From positions 1,802,001-1,866,000 of the forward strand of contig JABXYP010000001.1 in assembly GCA_024701455.1 (NCBI GenBank): a stretch of 64,000 nucleotides of DNA, written 5' to 3'. The DNA comes from Bacillus sp. A301a_S52. Its GTDB lineage: Bacteria > Bacillota > Bacilli > Bacillales > Salisediminibacteriaceae. Of the stretch, positions 42,331-53,100 are shown in pieces. Position 1 is the stretch's first letter, and every line of letters begins with the position of its first letter. The position numbers were made by a program, and so were the translations under genes. Under the pieces are notes generated by a model. That model made no database searches. It saw nothing but the letters and a program-made list of their open reading frames with translations, and was not told where the DNA came from.

Positions 42331-42415
42331 TTTATCACAGATAAGTGTCCGTAAAACTCTTGGGTGAAAATAGAGGTAACGACGCTAATGTCCTGATTGA
42401 AGGTTTGTTTTATAG
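42331..42415. repeat. dispersed repeat, copy B (shortened)
   Basis: Shares the outer ends and the GACGCTAATGTCCTGATTG block of copy A at 893-1050 but lacks two internal pieces: the part before GACGCTAATG and the 40-nt hairpin between CTGATTG and AAGGTT. It therefore looks like an internal-deletion derivative of the same family. Confidence 0.65.
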
Positions 42416-42890
42416 CATTTGTTCTAAAGCCAGCTTAAAATAGGTGATGATTATAGATAGGGGTTTGAGCTAAACAGTTACTTATTACCCTATCACTTTA
42501 CATTGAGTTTTAAAGGCGATAACAAATGATTTGAGAACACTTACTTATCTTTCTTTATCAGGACATAATATATTAGTGGATATGTTTTGCAAGTGCAACC
42601 CTGTTAAAAGCGAATACTAATAAGACAACTAATACAGAAGAAACGGTTCAAATCGAGTACATAAAAAGAGATTAATAAAGTTGTTGAAGACAGATGAAAG
42701 TAAGATATTGAAAAAACATCCCTCCCCCCAGGAAAAAGAAACGGTAGTCTGCCCCTTTTTAGATAAATTTCTATTCCATCATTCCTTTTCACCAAGCATA
42801 CACAGTTAAAAGAGTCGATTTCATAATGATGTTTTTAAAGTAATAACACGAATAGCAGGCAATAAATTTTATTTAATATGCGGATGATAA

Positions 42891-43028
42891 AAAGTGACTG
42901 AACCGTAAGACGGTGACTCCCTGAGGCTAAAGCTCATCTTGGAGGTCCGCTTTTGCTAGTGTTTACCGAGCAAAGTTAGCTGAAGACAAGCCCTCGGGAA
43001 AGCGTCCGCCTGAAGTGAAGGTCACTTT
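42891..43028. repeat. structured element with terminal inverted repeats
   Basis: AAAGTGAC (42891-42898) and GTCACTTT (43021-43028) are perfect inverted ends. Inside, CCGT AAG ACGG (42903-42913) forms a hairpin, and GACTCCCTGAGG can pair with CCCTCGGGA further on. The text GGAAAGCGTCCGCCTG recalls a GC-rich dispersed repeat seen in many Bacillaceae intergenic regions; that recollection is from general knowledge. No ORF. Confidence 0.55.
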
Positions 43029-43226
43029 CATTATTCAAATTTTGACAAGGAATTCATTCAAAAGTAATGTGGTTTTCTAGCAAGCTAAAGAGATAGATGA
43101 TTGGTTTAACGACATGTTTTTAACTAATCAAGTGTGATATTGAAAGTAATATTTGAACGTTGTGTATTATTCTTGTTATAATATGAGTTGGTGTATTTGA
43201 CGGAGTATTGTGGGAGTGATAGTGAT

Positions 43227-45053
43227 ATGAAGCCTGAAGAACGTATTAAAAGACGGGATAAGATCCGTAATTTTTCTATTATTGCACATATCGACCATGG
43301 AAAATCAACATTGGCCGATCGAATTTTAGAGAAAACGAGTGCCTTGACACAGCGGGAAATGAAAGATCAAATGCTTGATGCGATGGATCTTGAGCGTGAA
43401 CGAGGTATTACAATTAAACTAAACGCTGTGCAATTAACTTATAAAGCGAACGACGGTGTTGACTATATTTTTCATTTAATTGATACGCCAGGACACGTGG
43501 ATTTTGCCTATGAAGTCTCTCGAAGTCTGGCAGCTTGTGAAGGCGCCCTGCTTATCGTGGATGCTGCTCAAGGTATCGAGGCCCAAACATTGGCTAATGT
43601 ATATTTAGCCCTTGATAATGACTTGGAAATATTGCCTGTCATTAATAAAATTGACTTACCAAGTGCTGAACCTGAACGAGTTAAGCAAGAAGTAGAAGAT
43701 GTGATTGGTTTGCCGATGGATGACTGTTTATTAGCCTCTGCTAAAAATGGGATAGGTATTGATGACATTTTAGAATCCATTGTTAAAAATGTACCTGCGC
43801 CATCTGGTGATCCTGAAGCGCCGCTCAAAGCGATGATTTTTGACTCTCTATATGATCCATATCGTGGCGTAATCGTGTACTTGCGAATAACGGAGGGGAC
43901 GGTTAAGCCGGGAGAAAAAGTGAAAATGATGGCTACAGGCAAGGAATTTGAAGTACAAGAAATTGGGGTCTTCACCCCTAAACCAGTGGCTCAAGAAGAG
44001 CTGACAGTAGGCGATGTTGGATTTATGATTGCCTCGATTAAAAATGTCAGTGACAGCCGGGTTGGGGACACGGTAACACATGCAGAAAGACCGACTGCGG
44101 AAGCGTTGCCAGGATATCGAAAGCTTAATCCGATGGTTTTTTGTGGCTTATATCCAGTAGATACAACAGATTATAACGCTCTTCGAGAAGCACTTGAGAA
44201 ATTAGAGTTAAACGACGCGTCATTGCAATTTGAAGCGGAAACGTCTCAAGCATTAGGTTTTGGCTTTCGCTGTGGATTCTTAGGTCTTCTCCATATGGAG
44301 ATCATTCAAGAGCGTATCGAAAGAGAGTTTAATATTGATCTGATAACGACGGCTCCGAGCGTTGTTTATGAAGTTCTTTTAACGGATGGAACATCCCTTA
44401 GAATTGATAACCCTGCTGATATGCCTGAAGCTCAAAAAGTAGAACACGTTCAAGAGCCGTATGTAAAAGCTGAAGTAATGGTTCCAAATGATTATGTTGG
44501 GGCAGTGATGGAGCTATGTCAGAAAAAACGTGGCGACTATGTAGATATGAAATACTTGGATGAGAACAGGGTAAACATCGTTTATCAATTGCCGCTTTCA
44601 GAAATCGTCTACGATTTCTTTGATACGTTAAAATCAAGTACAAAAGGCTATGCGTCTTTTGATTATGAGCTTATTGGTTATAAGGAAAGTAACCTCGTTA
44701 AGATGGATATTCTTCTAAATGGTGAAAAAATTGATGCTTTATCTGTTATTGTTCACCGCGACTCAGCTTATGACCGTGGAAAGAGCATCGTTGAAAAGCT
44801 AAAGGAATTAATTCCTCGTCAGCAATTTGAAGTACCAGTTCAAGCGAGTATTGGTCAAAAAATAATTTCTAGATCAACTATTAAGGCTATGAGAAAAAAT
44901 GTTTTAGCTAAATGTTACGGTGGCGATATTTCACGTAAACGAAAGCTTCTTGAGAAACAAAAAGAAGGTAAAAAGCGAATGAAAAACGTTGGGAACGTAG
45001 AAGTGCCGCAAGAAGCCTTTATGTCTGTGCTTAGTATGGACGACAATAAGTAA
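43227..45053 (+). CDS. lepA: elongation factor 4 (LepA)
   Basis: Translational GTPase proposed to back-translocate or aid ribosome assembly. 608 residues from ATG 43227 ([17 protein letters not shown]), after GGGAGTG; an upstream GTG frame has no ribosome site. G1 [10 protein letters not shown]3 DTPGHVDF, G4 NKIDLP, and the EF4-specific C-terminal domain ([20 protein letters not shown]) are all present. Heads lepA-hemW. Confidence 0.97.
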   Translation: MKPEERIKRRDKIRNFSIIAHIDHGKSTLADRILEKTSALTQREMKDQMLDAMDLERERGITIKLNAVQLTYKANDGVDYIFHLIDTPGHVDFAYEVSRSLAACEGALLIVDAAQGIEAQTLANVYLALDNDLEILPVINKIDLPSAEPERVKQEVEDVIGLPMDDCLLASAKNGIGIDDILESIVKNVPAPSGDPEAPLKAMIFDSLYDPYRGVIVYLRITEGTVKPGEKVKMMATGKEFEVQEIGVFTPKPVAQEELTVGDVGFMIASIKNVSDSRVGDTVTHAERPTAEALPGYRKLNPMVFCGLYPVDTTDYNALREALEKLELNDASLQFEAETSQALGFGFRCGFLGLLHMEIIQERIEREFNIDLITTAPSVVYEVLLTDGTSLRIDNPADMPEAQKVEHVQEPYVKAEVMVPNDYVGAVMELCQKKRGDYVDMKYLDENRVNIVYQLPLSEIVYDFFDTLKSSTKGYASFDYELIGYKESNLVKMDILLNGEKIDALSVIVHRDSAYDRGKSIVEKLKELIPRQQFEVPVQASIGQKIISRSTIKAMRKNVLAKCYGGDISRKRKLLEKQKEGKKRMKNVGNVEVPQEAFMSVLSMDDNK

Positions 45054-45064
45054 TGGATGGTGCC

Positions 45065-45091
45065 AGACCGCAGAAATGCTGCGGTCTTTTC
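45065..45091 (+). terminator. terminator after lepA
   Basis: AGACCGCAG AAATG CTGCGGTCT followed by TTTCCC, 11 nt past the stop. hemW starts 62 nt later. Confidence 0.75.
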
Positions 45092-45152
45092 CCATTAATA
45101 TTACACGTTTAGGGAGTATATGAGGCTAAACTATCGGAAAGAGGTGTGGAAC

Positions 45153-46295
45153 ATGCCACAATCACTTTATGTCCATGTTCCTTTTTGCGAACAAATCTGT
45201 CATTATTGTGATTTCAATAAATTCTTTTTAAAAAACCAACCTATTGAAGAATACCTTGAGTTGTGTGAGCGCGAAATGTTGCAAACAGTTATAGCTTTTC
45301 CTCCTGAAAAGGAATTGTCGACGATCTATATTGGCGGGGGAACCCCTACCGCTCTTACGACAAGTCAATTAAACTATTTACTTACAGCGATTAAAAGGCA
45401 CTTCCCTATTAGTGAAAAAGTCGAATGGACAGTGGAAGTAAATCCAGGAAGTGCTGATGAGGAAAAGTTGTCGATGATGCATGAGCTAGGGGTAAATAGA
45501 CTAAGTATCGGGGCTCAAACGTTTGACCCTCATTTATTGAAAGCAATCAATCGGGATCACGAACCGTCAGAGGTAGCTAAAACTGTGGCATTAAGTAAGA
45601 AGGTTGGGATTACTAATTTATCGATCGATATGATGTTTGGATTACCTGATCAATCAATCGATCAATGGAAGCAATCGTTAGAAGAGCTATGCCAGCTACC
45701 GATTACCCATGTTAGTGCGTATTCTTTAAAAATTGAAGAAAAAACAGTGTTTTATCAGTTAATGAGAAAGGGTAAATTGTCTTTGCCTGGTCAAGAAATA
45801 GAAGCTGGTATGTATCACTATATGTTGGATAAGCTTGCTCAAGACGGGTTTCACCATTATGAGATAAGCAATTTTGCTAAGCTACCATACGAAAGTCAGC
45901 ATAACCTGACTTATTGGAATAACGAAGAGTACTATGGTATCGGAGCAGGTGCTCATAGCTATGTGGAAGGGATAAGGCGAGCAAATCATGGACCATTGCC
46001 TAAATATATGAAGGCGATTAAAGAAAAGAAATTACCTTACTTTGAAGAACATCACGTGTCTCTGAAAGAACAAATGGAAGAACAAATGTTCATGGGTCTG
46101 CGTAAATTAACGGGTGTTTCATTTGAAATTTTTAAGAGGCGCTTTGGAAAAGACCTCTATGATGTTTTCCCACAAGCAGTGACAGATTTAATTAGCAGGG
46201 GATTACTCATAGATGCAAAAACACATCTAAAACTCTCAAAAGAGGGACTTCTTCTCGGAAATGAAGTGTTTGAACAGTTTTTACTGAATGATTAA
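45153..46295 (+). CDS. hemW: radical SAM heme chaperone HemW
   Basis: 380 residues from ATG 45153 after AGAGGTG. The CEQICHYC motif (C-x3-C-x2-C) near the N-terminus binds the radical SAM cluster; the family inserts heme into respiratory enzymes and is often annotated hemN. IYIGGGTPTAL and FGLPDQSIDQW are conserved. It lacks the extra N-terminal part of true HemN. Confidence 0.93.
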   Translation: MPQSLYVHVPFCEQICHYCDFNKFFLKNQPIEEYLELCEREMLQTVIAFPPEKELSTIYIGGGTPTALTTSQLNYLLTAIKRHFPISEKVEWTVEVNPGSADEEKLSMMHELGVNRLSIGAQTFDPHLLKAINRDHEPSEVAKTVALSKKVGITNLSIDMMFGLPDQSIDQWKQSLEELCQLPITHVSAYSLKIEEKTVFYQLMRKGKLSLPGQEIEAGMYHYMLDKLAQDGFHHYEISNFAKLPYESQHNLTYWNNEEYYGIGAGAHSYVEGIRRANHGPLPKYMKAIKEKKLPYFEEHHVSLKEQMEEQMFMGLRKLTGVSFEIFKRRFGKDLYDVFPQAVTDLISRGLLIDAKTHLKLSKEGLLLGNEVFEQFLLND

Positions 46296-46396
46296 GAGCT
46301 GATAGCGTTGAAAACACACAAACTTTAGTGAATTAAATAATTTTTTTCATAAGATGAATAATGTCCGTTGACAACTGGAATCCTTCTTTGGTAACT

Positions 46397-46435
46397 TATA
46401 ATATAGATTTAGCACTCGCACTTGGAGAGTGCTAA
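46397..46435 (+). promoter_or_regulatory. hrcA promoter -10 and CIRCE operator
   Basis: TTAGCACTC (46409-46417), nine bases, GAGTGCTAA (46427-46435): both arms match the CIRCE consensus exactly. TATAAT at 46397-46402 lies just before it, so the operator covers the start site. A TTGACA at 46368-46373 is 23 nt from it, longer than normal. HrcA bound here represses hrcA-grpE-dnaK until heat stress. Confidence 0.95.
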
Positions 46436-46450
46436 CAGGGGGGATTGACT

Positions 46451-47485
46451 ATGTTGACAGAACGTCAGTTAATGATCCTTAAAGCGATTGTAAATGATTA
46501 CATTACAAATGCTGAACCTGTGGGATCGAGAAGCGTATCAAAACGGGATGATATAAACTATAGTCCTGCAACGATAAGGAATGAAATGTCAGACTTGGAA
46601 GATTTAGGGTTCTTGGAGAAGCCACACAGTTCAGCGGGGAGAATCCCTTCACAAAAGGGTTATCGATATTATGTGGATCATTTATTATCTCCCTCCAAGC
46701 TAAAGAAAAGTGATGTTACAAATATTCAAGGCATGCTGGCAAATAAATTCAGTGAGTTTGAACAAGTTGTGGATCAAGCTGCGAAGGTATTGTCTAATTT
46801 GACGAGTTACACGTCAATTGTCCTTGGTCCTGAAGTATTTGAATCGACCCTAAAGCAAATTCAGCTCATTCCTATTTCTGACAACCAAGCGGTAGCTATA
46901 ATCGTAACAGATACTGGTCATGTGGAAAATCAGACTGTCCACTTTCCAGGAAAGCTCGAAGGAAATGAGCTAGAGAAAGTGGTTAACATATTGAATGAAC
47001 GGCTTCGTGGGGTCCCGTTAGTGGAACTAAAAAGAAGATTAAACAATGAAATAGCCAGCTTACTCAAACAATATGTCAAGCAATATGAAGAAATGGTGGC
47101 TATGTTGCACGAGGTGTTTAAAAATCATCAAAATGAGAAAGTCTTCTATGGGGGGAAAACAAACATTTTAGCTCAACCTGAATTTCATGATGTTGAGCGA
47201 GTGAGAGATATTCTTAACATCTTTGAAGAAGATGCTCTTGTTTCTAAATTATTCCGATCGGAAGAGCACGGTCTTACGATCAAAATTGGTGAGGAAAATC
47301 GATTTGCTCCGTTTGCTAACTGTACGATTATCACAGCTACGTATTCGCTTGATGGAAAGTATATGGGGACGGTTGGTTTACTAGGCCCGACGCGAATGGA
47401 ATACTCGAGAGTGGTTAGCATTATGGACTATTTATCAAAAGACATGTCGAAGCTACTGACAGCGTGGTATAAAGACAAAGGATAA
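46451..47485 (+). CDS. hrcA: heat-inducible transcription repressor HrcA
   Basis: 344 residues from ATG 46451 after GGGGGGA. N-terminal winged helix (LKAIVNDYITNAEPVGSRSVS, then SPATIRNEMSDLEDLGFLE), GAF-like middle, and a C-terminal dimer region (TYSLDGKYMGTVGLLGPTRM). Binds CIRCE. Autoregulated through the perfect operator upstream. Confidence 0.96.
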   Translation: MLTERQLMILKAIVNDYITNAEPVGSRSVSKRDDINYSPATIRNEMSDLEDLGFLEKPHSSAGRIPSQKGYRYYVDHLLSPSKLKKSDVTNIQGMLANKFSEFEQVVDQAAKVLSNLTSYTSIVLGPEVFESTLKQIQLIPISDNQAVAIIVTDTGHVENQTVHFPGKLEGNELEKVVNILNERLRGVPLVELKRRLNNEIASLLKQYVKQYEEMVAMLHEVFKNHQNEKVFYGGKTNILAQPEFHDVERVRDILNIFEEDALVSKLFRSEEHGLTIKIGEENRFAPFANCTIITATYSLDGKYMGTVGLLGPTRMEYSRVVSIMDYLSKDMSKLLTAWYKDKG

Positions 47486-47487
47486 CC

Positions 47488-47535
47488 GCCACTTTTCAAC
47501 TTCTGCTTCCAAAAAAGGGGCAGGAGGTTATGATG
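47488..47535 (+). other. hairpin between hrcA and grpE
   Basis: AACTTCTGCTTCC can pair with GGGGCAGGAGGTT through several G-T pairs. In B. subtilis the dnaK operon mRNA is processed just after hrcA, so this could mark a similar cut; the pairing is imperfect. Confidence 0.3.
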
Positions 47536-47560
47536 GTAATTTTATAAGGAGGTGAAAGAC

Positions 47561-48178
47561 ATGGAAAACGATGCAAAAAGAAACCATGAAGAAAACATTG
47601 TATCAGAAGAGACAGAACATTCGTCAGCACAACCGTCAGCCCATGAAAAGGATATGGCGTTTACTGAATCAGACAACATTGATGACGAGATTCAATCAGA
47701 TGAGGATGAAAAAAGTGAAAATGACGATTCTGATGAAATTAAAGAATTAGAACGAAAGCTTGCAGATGCCACAAATCGTATACTGCGAATTCAAGCTGAT
47801 TATGATAATTTCAGACGCCGAACTAAGCAAGAAAAGGAATCGGCAGCTAAATATAGATCTCAAAGTTTGGCCGAAAAGCTGTTGCCTGCACTAGATAACT
47901 TCGAGCGAGGTATGATGATTACGCCACAGGAAGAAGAAACGAAAAGCTTGTTACAAGGTATGGAAATGGTCTATCGCCAGCTAAAAGACGCACTGGTTGA
48001 AGAAGGTATAGAACCGATTGAAACAGTGGGTAAACCATTTGACCCTCATTATCATCAGGCTGTGATGCAAGTTGAAAATGATGAATTTGAATCAAATGTC
48101 GTGGTAGAAGAAATGCAAAAAGGGTACCAACTAAAAGATAAAGTGATTAGACCGGCAATGGTTAAAGTTAACGCCTAA
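47561..48178 (+). CDS. grpE: nucleotide exchange factor GrpE
   Basis: Releases ADP from DnaK. 205 residues from ATG 47561 after AAGGAGG. An acidic disordered N-terminus (1-65) precedes a long coiled coil ([20 protein letters not shown]) and the C-terminal beta domain ([12 protein letters not shown]). Second gene of the CIRCE operon. Confidence 0.96.
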   Translation: MENDAKRNHEENIVSEETEHSSAQPSAHEKDMAFTESDNIDDEIQSDEDEKSENDDSDEIKELERKLADATNRILRIQADYDNFRRRTKQEKESAAKYRSQSLAEKLLPALDNFERGMMITPQEEETKSLLQGMEMVYRQLKDALVEEGIEPIETVGKPFDPHYHQAVMQVENDEFESNVVVEEMQKGYQLKDKVIRPAMVKVNA

Positions 48179-48209
48179 CTACATACGTAAAGAATAGGAG
48201 GAATAAGAT

Positions 48210-50051
48210 ATGAGTAAAGTAATTGGAATTGATTTAGGAACAACTAACTCTTGTGTAGCAGTCATGGAAGGTGGCGAGCCTACCGTTATTGCCAATGCTG
48301 AAGGTGCTAGAACAACGCCTTCTGTGGTCTCATTTAAAGATGGCGAGCGACAAGTAGGGGAAGTAGCAAAGCGTCAAATGATTACTAACCCTAATACGAT
48401 CACGTCGATTAAACGTCATATGGGAACAGATTATAAGGTGGAAGCTGAAGGGAAGAACTATACACCGCAAGAAATTTCGGCAATTATTTTACAAAAATTA
48501 AAAACTGATGCAGAAGCTTATTTAGGTGAAACAGTAACAAAAGCCGTTATTACGGTTCCAGCCTATTTCAACGATTCTCAAAGACAAGCAACTAAAGACG
48601 CTGGTAAAATTGCTGGACTTGAAGTTGAACGAATCGTTAACGAGCCAACTGCTGCGGCTTTAGCTTATGGTCTAGATAAAGAAGAAGATCAAACGATTCT
48701 CGTATATGACCTAGGTGGCGGTACATTTGACGTTTCTATCCTAGAACTTGGGGATGGATTCTTTGAAGTAAAAGCAACATCTGGTGATAATCAGCTCGGT
48801 GGAGATGACTTTGACCAAGTTATTATTGATTATCTTGTCGAAGAATTTAAAAAGGATAATGGCATTGACTTATCTCAAGATAAAATGGCGTTACAACGTT
48901 TAAAAGATGCTGCTGAAAAAGCTAAAAAAGATTTATCTGGTGTCGCGCAAACACAAATTAGTCTGCCATTTATTACAGCGGATCAGTCCGGTCCGAAACA
49001 CCTTGAACTTTCTTTATCACGAGCAAAGTTTGAAGACTTGTCTTCTCACCTTGTTGAAAAAACAATGGAGCCGACACGCCGTGCATTGAAAGATGCAGGT
49101 CTATCAGCTGGAGAAGTTGATAAAGTTGTTCTCGTGGGTGGTTCTACTCGTATTCCTGCTGTTCAAGAAGCTATCAAAAAAGTGGCTGGAAAAGACCCTC
49201 ATAAAGGAGTTAACCCTGATGAAGTTGTAGCTCTCGGGGCAGCTGTTCAAGCTGGTGTCTTAACGGGTGATGTGAAAGACGTTGTTTTACTTGACGTAAC
49301 GCCACTTTCATTAGGCATTGAAACGATGGGTGCTGTTATGACGAAGCTAATTGAACGAAATACGACGATTCCTACCAGTAAGTCACAAGTCTTCTCGACG
49401 GCTGCAGATAATCAGCCTTCTGTGGATATTCACGTTCTTCAAGGTGAGCGAGAAATGGCAGCTGATAACAAAACTTTAGGGCGATTCCAATTAACAGATA
49501 TTCCACCAGCACCTCGAGGGGTTCCACAAATCGAAGTTTCATTTGACATCGATGCTAACGGAATCGTAAATGTTCGTGCGAAAGATTTGGGTACAAATAA
49601 AGAGCAATCTATTACAATTACCTCGTCATCTGGTTTATCCGATGAAGAAGTTGAACAAATGGTGAAAGATGCGGAAGCGAATGCAGAAGCAGATAAAAAG
49701 CGCCGTGAAGAAGTAGATCTTCGTAACGAAGCTGACCAACTCGTCTTTACGACTGAAAAAACGTTAAAAGATCTCGGTGAAGAAAATGTTGATGCGGCAG
49801 ATAAAGAAAAAGCTGAAGCTGCTAAAGAAAAAGTAAAGAAAGCACTGGAAGGAGAAGACATTGAAGCTATCCGTTCTGCTAAAGACGAGCTTCAAGAAGT
49901 AGTTACACAGCTAACTACTAAGCTATACGAACAAGCTGCACAACAAGCTCAACAGGCTCAAGGTGAGCAAAGTGAAGGTCAAGATGGAAAATCCGCTGAT
50001 GACGTTGTGGATGCAGAATACGAAGAAGTAAATGATGAAGATAAGAAGTAA
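48210..50051 (+). CDS. dnaK: molecular chaperone DnaK (Hsp70)
   Basis: 613 residues: ATPase domain with [28 protein letters not shown] and [13 protein letters not shown]; linker [15 protein letters not shown]; beta-sandwich substrate domain; helical lid. The C-terminal tail [13 protein letters not shown] is typical. Start after AGGAGGAA. Followed by a terminator, so dnaJ is transcribed at least partly from its own start or by read-through. Confidence 0.98.
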   Translation: MSKVIGIDLGTTNSCVAVMEGGEPTVIANAEGARTTPSVVSFKDGERQVGEVAKRQMITNPNTITSIKRHMGTDYKVEAEGKNYTPQEISAIILQKLKTDAEAYLGETVTKAVITVPAYFNDSQRQATKDAGKIAGLEVERIVNEPTAAALAYGLDKEEDQTILVYDLGGGTFDVSILELGDGFFEVKATSGDNQLGGDDFDQVIIDYLVEEFKKDNGIDLSQDKMALQRLKDAAEKAKKDLSGVAQTQISLPFITADQSGPKHLELSLSRAKFEDLSSHLVEKTMEPTRRALKDAGLSAGEVDKVVLVGGSTRIPAVQEAIKKVAGKDPHKGVNPDEVVALGAAVQAGVLTGDVKDVVLLDVTPLSLGIETMGAVMTKLIERNTTIPTSKSQVFSTAADNQPSVDIHVLQGEREMAADNKTLGRFQLTDIPPAPRGVPQIEVSFDIDANGIVNVRAKDLGTNKEQSITITSSSGLSDEEVEQMVKDAEANAEADKKRREEVDLRNEADQLVFTTEKTLKDLGEENVDAADKEKAEAAKEKVKKALEGEDIEAIRSAKDELQEVVTQLTTKLYEQAAQQAQQAQGEQSEGQDGKSADDVVDAEYEEVNDEDKK

Positions 50052-50108
50052 TAAATGAAAGAATGAATGAAATAACCATTTAAGCTTAATAATTGTAGCG
50101 AATTTAGT

Positions 50109-50147
50109 GAAAAGTCAAAGTCAGGCACTCCTTGACTTTGACTTTTT
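50109..50147 (+). terminator. terminator after dnaK
   Basis: AAAGTCAAAGTCA pairs with TTGACTTTGACTTTTTT, a 12-bp stem 60 nt past the dnaK stop. Confidence 0.88.
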
Positions 50148-50244
50148 TCACGACAACGTGAGGTTTCTATAAAAGTTGAACCTTGCCTGTTTTAACAGTG
50201 AATGTTAAGATATTCGTTATGGATTAAAATCGGGAGTGAGACGG

Positions 50245-51366
50245 ATGAGCAAGCGTGATTTTTACGATGTTTTAGGTGTAGATAAAGGGGCATCTGAAGC
50301 TGAAATTAAGAAAGCCTACCGAAAGCTAGCTCGACAATACCACCCGGACGTCAATAAAGAGGCGGATGCGGAGGAGAAATTTAAAGAAGTAAAGGATGCT
50401 TATGATACGTTAAGCGATTCACAAAAGCGAGCTCATTATGACCAATTCGGTCATGCCGATCCGAACCAAGGGTTTGGTGGAGGAGCTGGCGGTGACTTTG
50501 GTGGCTTCAGCGATATCTTTGATATGTTCTTCGGTGGGGGTGGTGGAAGACGAGACCCTAATGCGCCAAGACAAGGTGCAGACATGCAATATACAATGAC
50601 TTTAGATTTTAAAGAAGCTGTGTTTGGAAAAGAAACAGATATTGAGATACCGCGTGAAGAAGAATGTGATACATGTCTTGGTTCCGGGGCTAAACCAGGA
50701 ACAAGGCCAGAGACGTGCCAACATTGTGGTGGCAGTGGTCAATTAAACGTTGAACAAAATACCCCATTTGGACGTGTGGTTAACCGCCGTGTGTGTCACC
50801 ATTGTGAAGGTACAGGGAAATTTGTTAAAAACAAATGTCGAACGTGTGGCGGTCAAGGGAAAGTAAAAAAACGCAAAAAAATACATGTGAAAATTCCTGC
50901 GGGCGTGGATAGTGGCCAGCAGATTCGTGTTTCGGGCCAAGGTGAGCCTGGGGCAAACGGAGGGCCTCCAGGGGATCTATTTGTCGTTTTTAATGTAAAG
51001 AGTCACGAGTTTTTTAAACGAGATGGTGATGATATCTTCTGTGAAATGCCGATGACCTTTGTACAAGCGGCTTTAGGTGATGAGATTGAAGTTCCCACAT
51101 TGAATGGGAAAGTTAAACTAAAAGTTCCAGCAGGTACGCAAACAGGCACTCATTTTAGACTTCGAGGCAAAGGGGTTCCGAACGTTCATGGAAGAGGTCA
51201 AGGCGATCAACATATTCAAATGAAAGTGATTACGCCTAAAAAGCTTACAGAAAGACAAAAAGAGCTTCTTCGAGAGTTTTCAGAAATAAGTGGCAATGAA
51301 ATGCCTGACGAACAAAGTGAGAATTTCTTTGATAAAGTAAAAAGAGCTTTTAAGAATTTTGGATAA
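50245..51366 (+). CDS. dnaJ: molecular chaperone DnaJ (Hsp40)
   Basis: 373 residues from ATG 50245. J domain with HPD in QYHPDVNK; Gly/Phe-rich stretch (about 70-105); four CxxCxGxG zinc repeats ([32 protein letters not shown]); two C-terminal substrate domains. Begins the dnaJ-prmA-rsmE-mtaB run. Confidence 0.97.
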   Translation: MSKRDFYDVLGVDKGASEAEIKKAYRKLARQYHPDVNKEADAEEKFKEVKDAYDTLSDSQKRAHYDQFGHADPNQGFGGGAGGDFGGFSDIFDMFFGGGGGRRDPNAPRQGADMQYTMTLDFKEAVFGKETDIEIPREEECDTCLGSGAKPGTRPETCQHCGGSGQLNVEQNTPFGRVVNRRVCHHCEGTGKFVKNKCRTCGGQGKVKKRKKIHVKIPAGVDSGQQIRVSGQGEPGANGGPPGDLFVVFNVKSHEFFKRDGDDIFCEMPMTFVQAALGDEIEVPTLNGKVKLKVPAGTQTGTHFRLRGKGVPNVHGRGQGDQHIQMKVITPKKLTERQKELLREFSEISGNEMPDEQSENFFDKVKRAFKNFG

Positions 51367-51393
51367 AAGGATAGTAGAGGGAGTGGGAAACAA

Positions 51394-52338
51394 ATGAAGT
51401 GGTCTGAAATATGCATTCACACTACTCAAGAAGCAGTCGAACCAGTCAGTAACATCTTGCATGAAGCCGGTGCAAGTGGCGTGGTCATTGAAGATCCCGA
51501 CGATCTTTTCAAAGAACGGGAATCTGTTTTTGGGGAAGTGTATGAATTATCCACAGATGACTATCCTGAAGAGGGGGTCATGTTAAAAGCCTATCTCCCT
51601 GTTAACAGTTTCTTAGGTGAAGCTGTTGAGGAAATTAAAGAAGCCATCAACCAACTCCTTCTCTATGATATTGATCTTGGTCATAACAAGGTAACATTAA
51701 GTGAGGTCAATGAAGAAGAATGGTCCACTGCATGGAAAAAATATTATAAACCGGTTAAAGTCTCTGATCATATCACAATAACCCCTACATGGGAAGATTA
51801 TAAACCCGTCAATGAAGAGGAAATCGTGATTGAACTAGATCCGGGTATGGCATTTGGGACGGGGACACATCCAACGACCGTTCTCTGTATACAAGCATTA
51901 GAGCGTCATCTGTATGATGGCGCTTCAGTAGTGGATGTAGGCACAGGGACAGGCGTTTTAAGTATTGCGTCAGCTAAGTTAGGTGCTGCTAGGGTACATG
52001 CGTTAGATTTGGATGAAGTGGCAGTGAAATCTGCCAAATTAAATGTGAAGCTTAATAAAGTTCAAGAGACAGTGGATGTGACTCAAGACAATTTATTAGA
52101 TAATCCAGCTATGCAAACGCCAGATTTAATTGTAGCCAATATTCTTGCTGAAGTTATTGTTAACATGACAGATGAGGCGTTCCAATCATTGAAAACAGGT
52201 GGAACATTAATTACATCTGGAATCATACAAACAAAACGTGAGATGGTTAAAAACGCCCTGACATCTGCTGGCTTTATCATTAAAGAAATTACTGAAATGG
52301 AAGACTGGCTTGCATTTGTAGCCAAGAAACCGGAGTAG
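51394..52338 (+). CDS. prmA: ribosomal protein L11 methyltransferase
   Basis: Methylates ribosomal protein L11 with SAM. 314 residues: small N-terminal ferredoxin-like domain that binds L11, then a Rossmann domain with VVDVGTGTGVLSIASAKLGA and DLIVANILAEVI. Starts 27 nt after dnaJ behind AGGGAGTGGG. Confidence 0.96.
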   Translation: MKWSEICIHTTQEAVEPVSNILHEAGASGVVIEDPDDLFKERESVFGEVYELSTDDYPEEGVMLKAYLPVNSFLGEAVEEIKEAINQLLLYDIDLGHNKVTLSEVNEEEWSTAWKKYYKPVKVSDHITITPTWEDYKPVNEEEIVIELDPGMAFGTGTHPTTVLCIQALERHLYDGASVVDVGTGTGVLSIASAKLGAARVHALDLDEVAVKSAKLNVKLNKVQETVDVTQDNLLDNPAMQTPDLIVANILAEVIVNMTDEAFQSLKTGGTLITSGIIQTKREMVKNALTSAGFIIKEITEMEDWLAFVAKKPE

Positions 52339-52342
52339 TAGT

Positions 52343-53095
52343 ATGCAGCGATATTTTTTAAATAAGGCTCAATTTCAAGATCAGCAGGTTCTAATTGACG
52401 GTGAAACTGCACGACATATTAGCAGGGTGATGAGAATGGAACCTGGTGATAATATAATATGTTGTGATGGAGAAGGGGCTTGCCACTATTGTACGCTAGA
52501 AAAAGTGTCAGCAGATGATGTGAGGGCGAGGGTAACTAGAGAGCTTACGGATAATGCAGAATTACCTGTAAAGGTGACGATAGCTCACGGGTTACCTAAG
52601 GGGGATAAGCTGGAGCTTGTCATCCAAAAAGCGACAGAGCTTGGAGCATCCGAATTTATCCCTTTTCAAGCGGAAAGATCTGTTGTTAAATTAGATAAAA
52701 AGAAAGAACAAAAAAAAATTGAACGTTGGCGCAAAATAGCGAAAGAGGCAAGTGAACAATCACATCGCCACCTTATGCCGCATATAGAGGCTGTTCACTC
52801 ACTATCAGCCCTTATCGATCAATTTTCATCGTATTCAAGTATTCTTCTAGCTTATGAAGAAGACGCGAAACAACATAAAAATAAGGCCTTTTATCAATCA
52901 CTTTCTTTATTAAAGCCACAAGACAGTCTTCTTTTCATAGTGGGGCCTGAAGGTGGCTTTACAGATAAAGAAGTGACAATGATGCAAAATGCTGGTGCTA
53001 TAAGTTGTTCTTTAGGGCCTAGAATTTTACGTTCGGAAACGGCACCATTATATGGTTTGTCAGCCATATCATTTTATTTTGAATTATCGGGGTGA
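52343..53095 (+). CDS. rsmE: 16S rRNA m3U1498 methyltransferase
   Basis: A 250-residue SPOUT methyltransferase. N-terminal PUA-like domain (RHISRVMRMEPGDNI), then the knot with IVGPEGGFTDKEV and LGPRILRSETAPLYGL. Starts 4 nt after prmA. Confidence 0.96.
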   Translation: MQRYFLNKAQFQDQQVLIDGETARHISRVMRMEPGDNIICCDGEGACHYCTLEKVSADDVRARVTRELTDNAELPVKVTIAHGLPKGDKLELVIQKATELGASEFIPFQAERSVVKLDKKKEQKKIERWRKIAKEASEQSHRHLMPHIEAVHSLSALIDQFSSYSSILLAYEEDAKQHKNKAFYQSLSLLKPQDSLLFIVGPEGGFTDKEVTMMQNAGAISCSLGPRILRSETAPLYGLSAISFYFELSG

Positions 53096-53100
53096 ATACA

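Larger units (their letters stand above)
42298..43187. other. long gene-free region between yqxA and lepA
   Basis: About 890 nt without a credible gene. It holds copy B of the dispersed repeat and the structured element listed below. The remaining parts (42420-42885 and 43031-43187) are AT-rich; a 63-residue minus-strand frame at 42604-42795 lacks a ribosome site and looks random. Confidence 0.7.

Noticed and set aside
42604..42795. 63-residue minus-strand ORF in the yqxA-lepA gap
   Set aside because: Start codon choices lack a proper ribosome site, and no domain or conserved pattern is visible.
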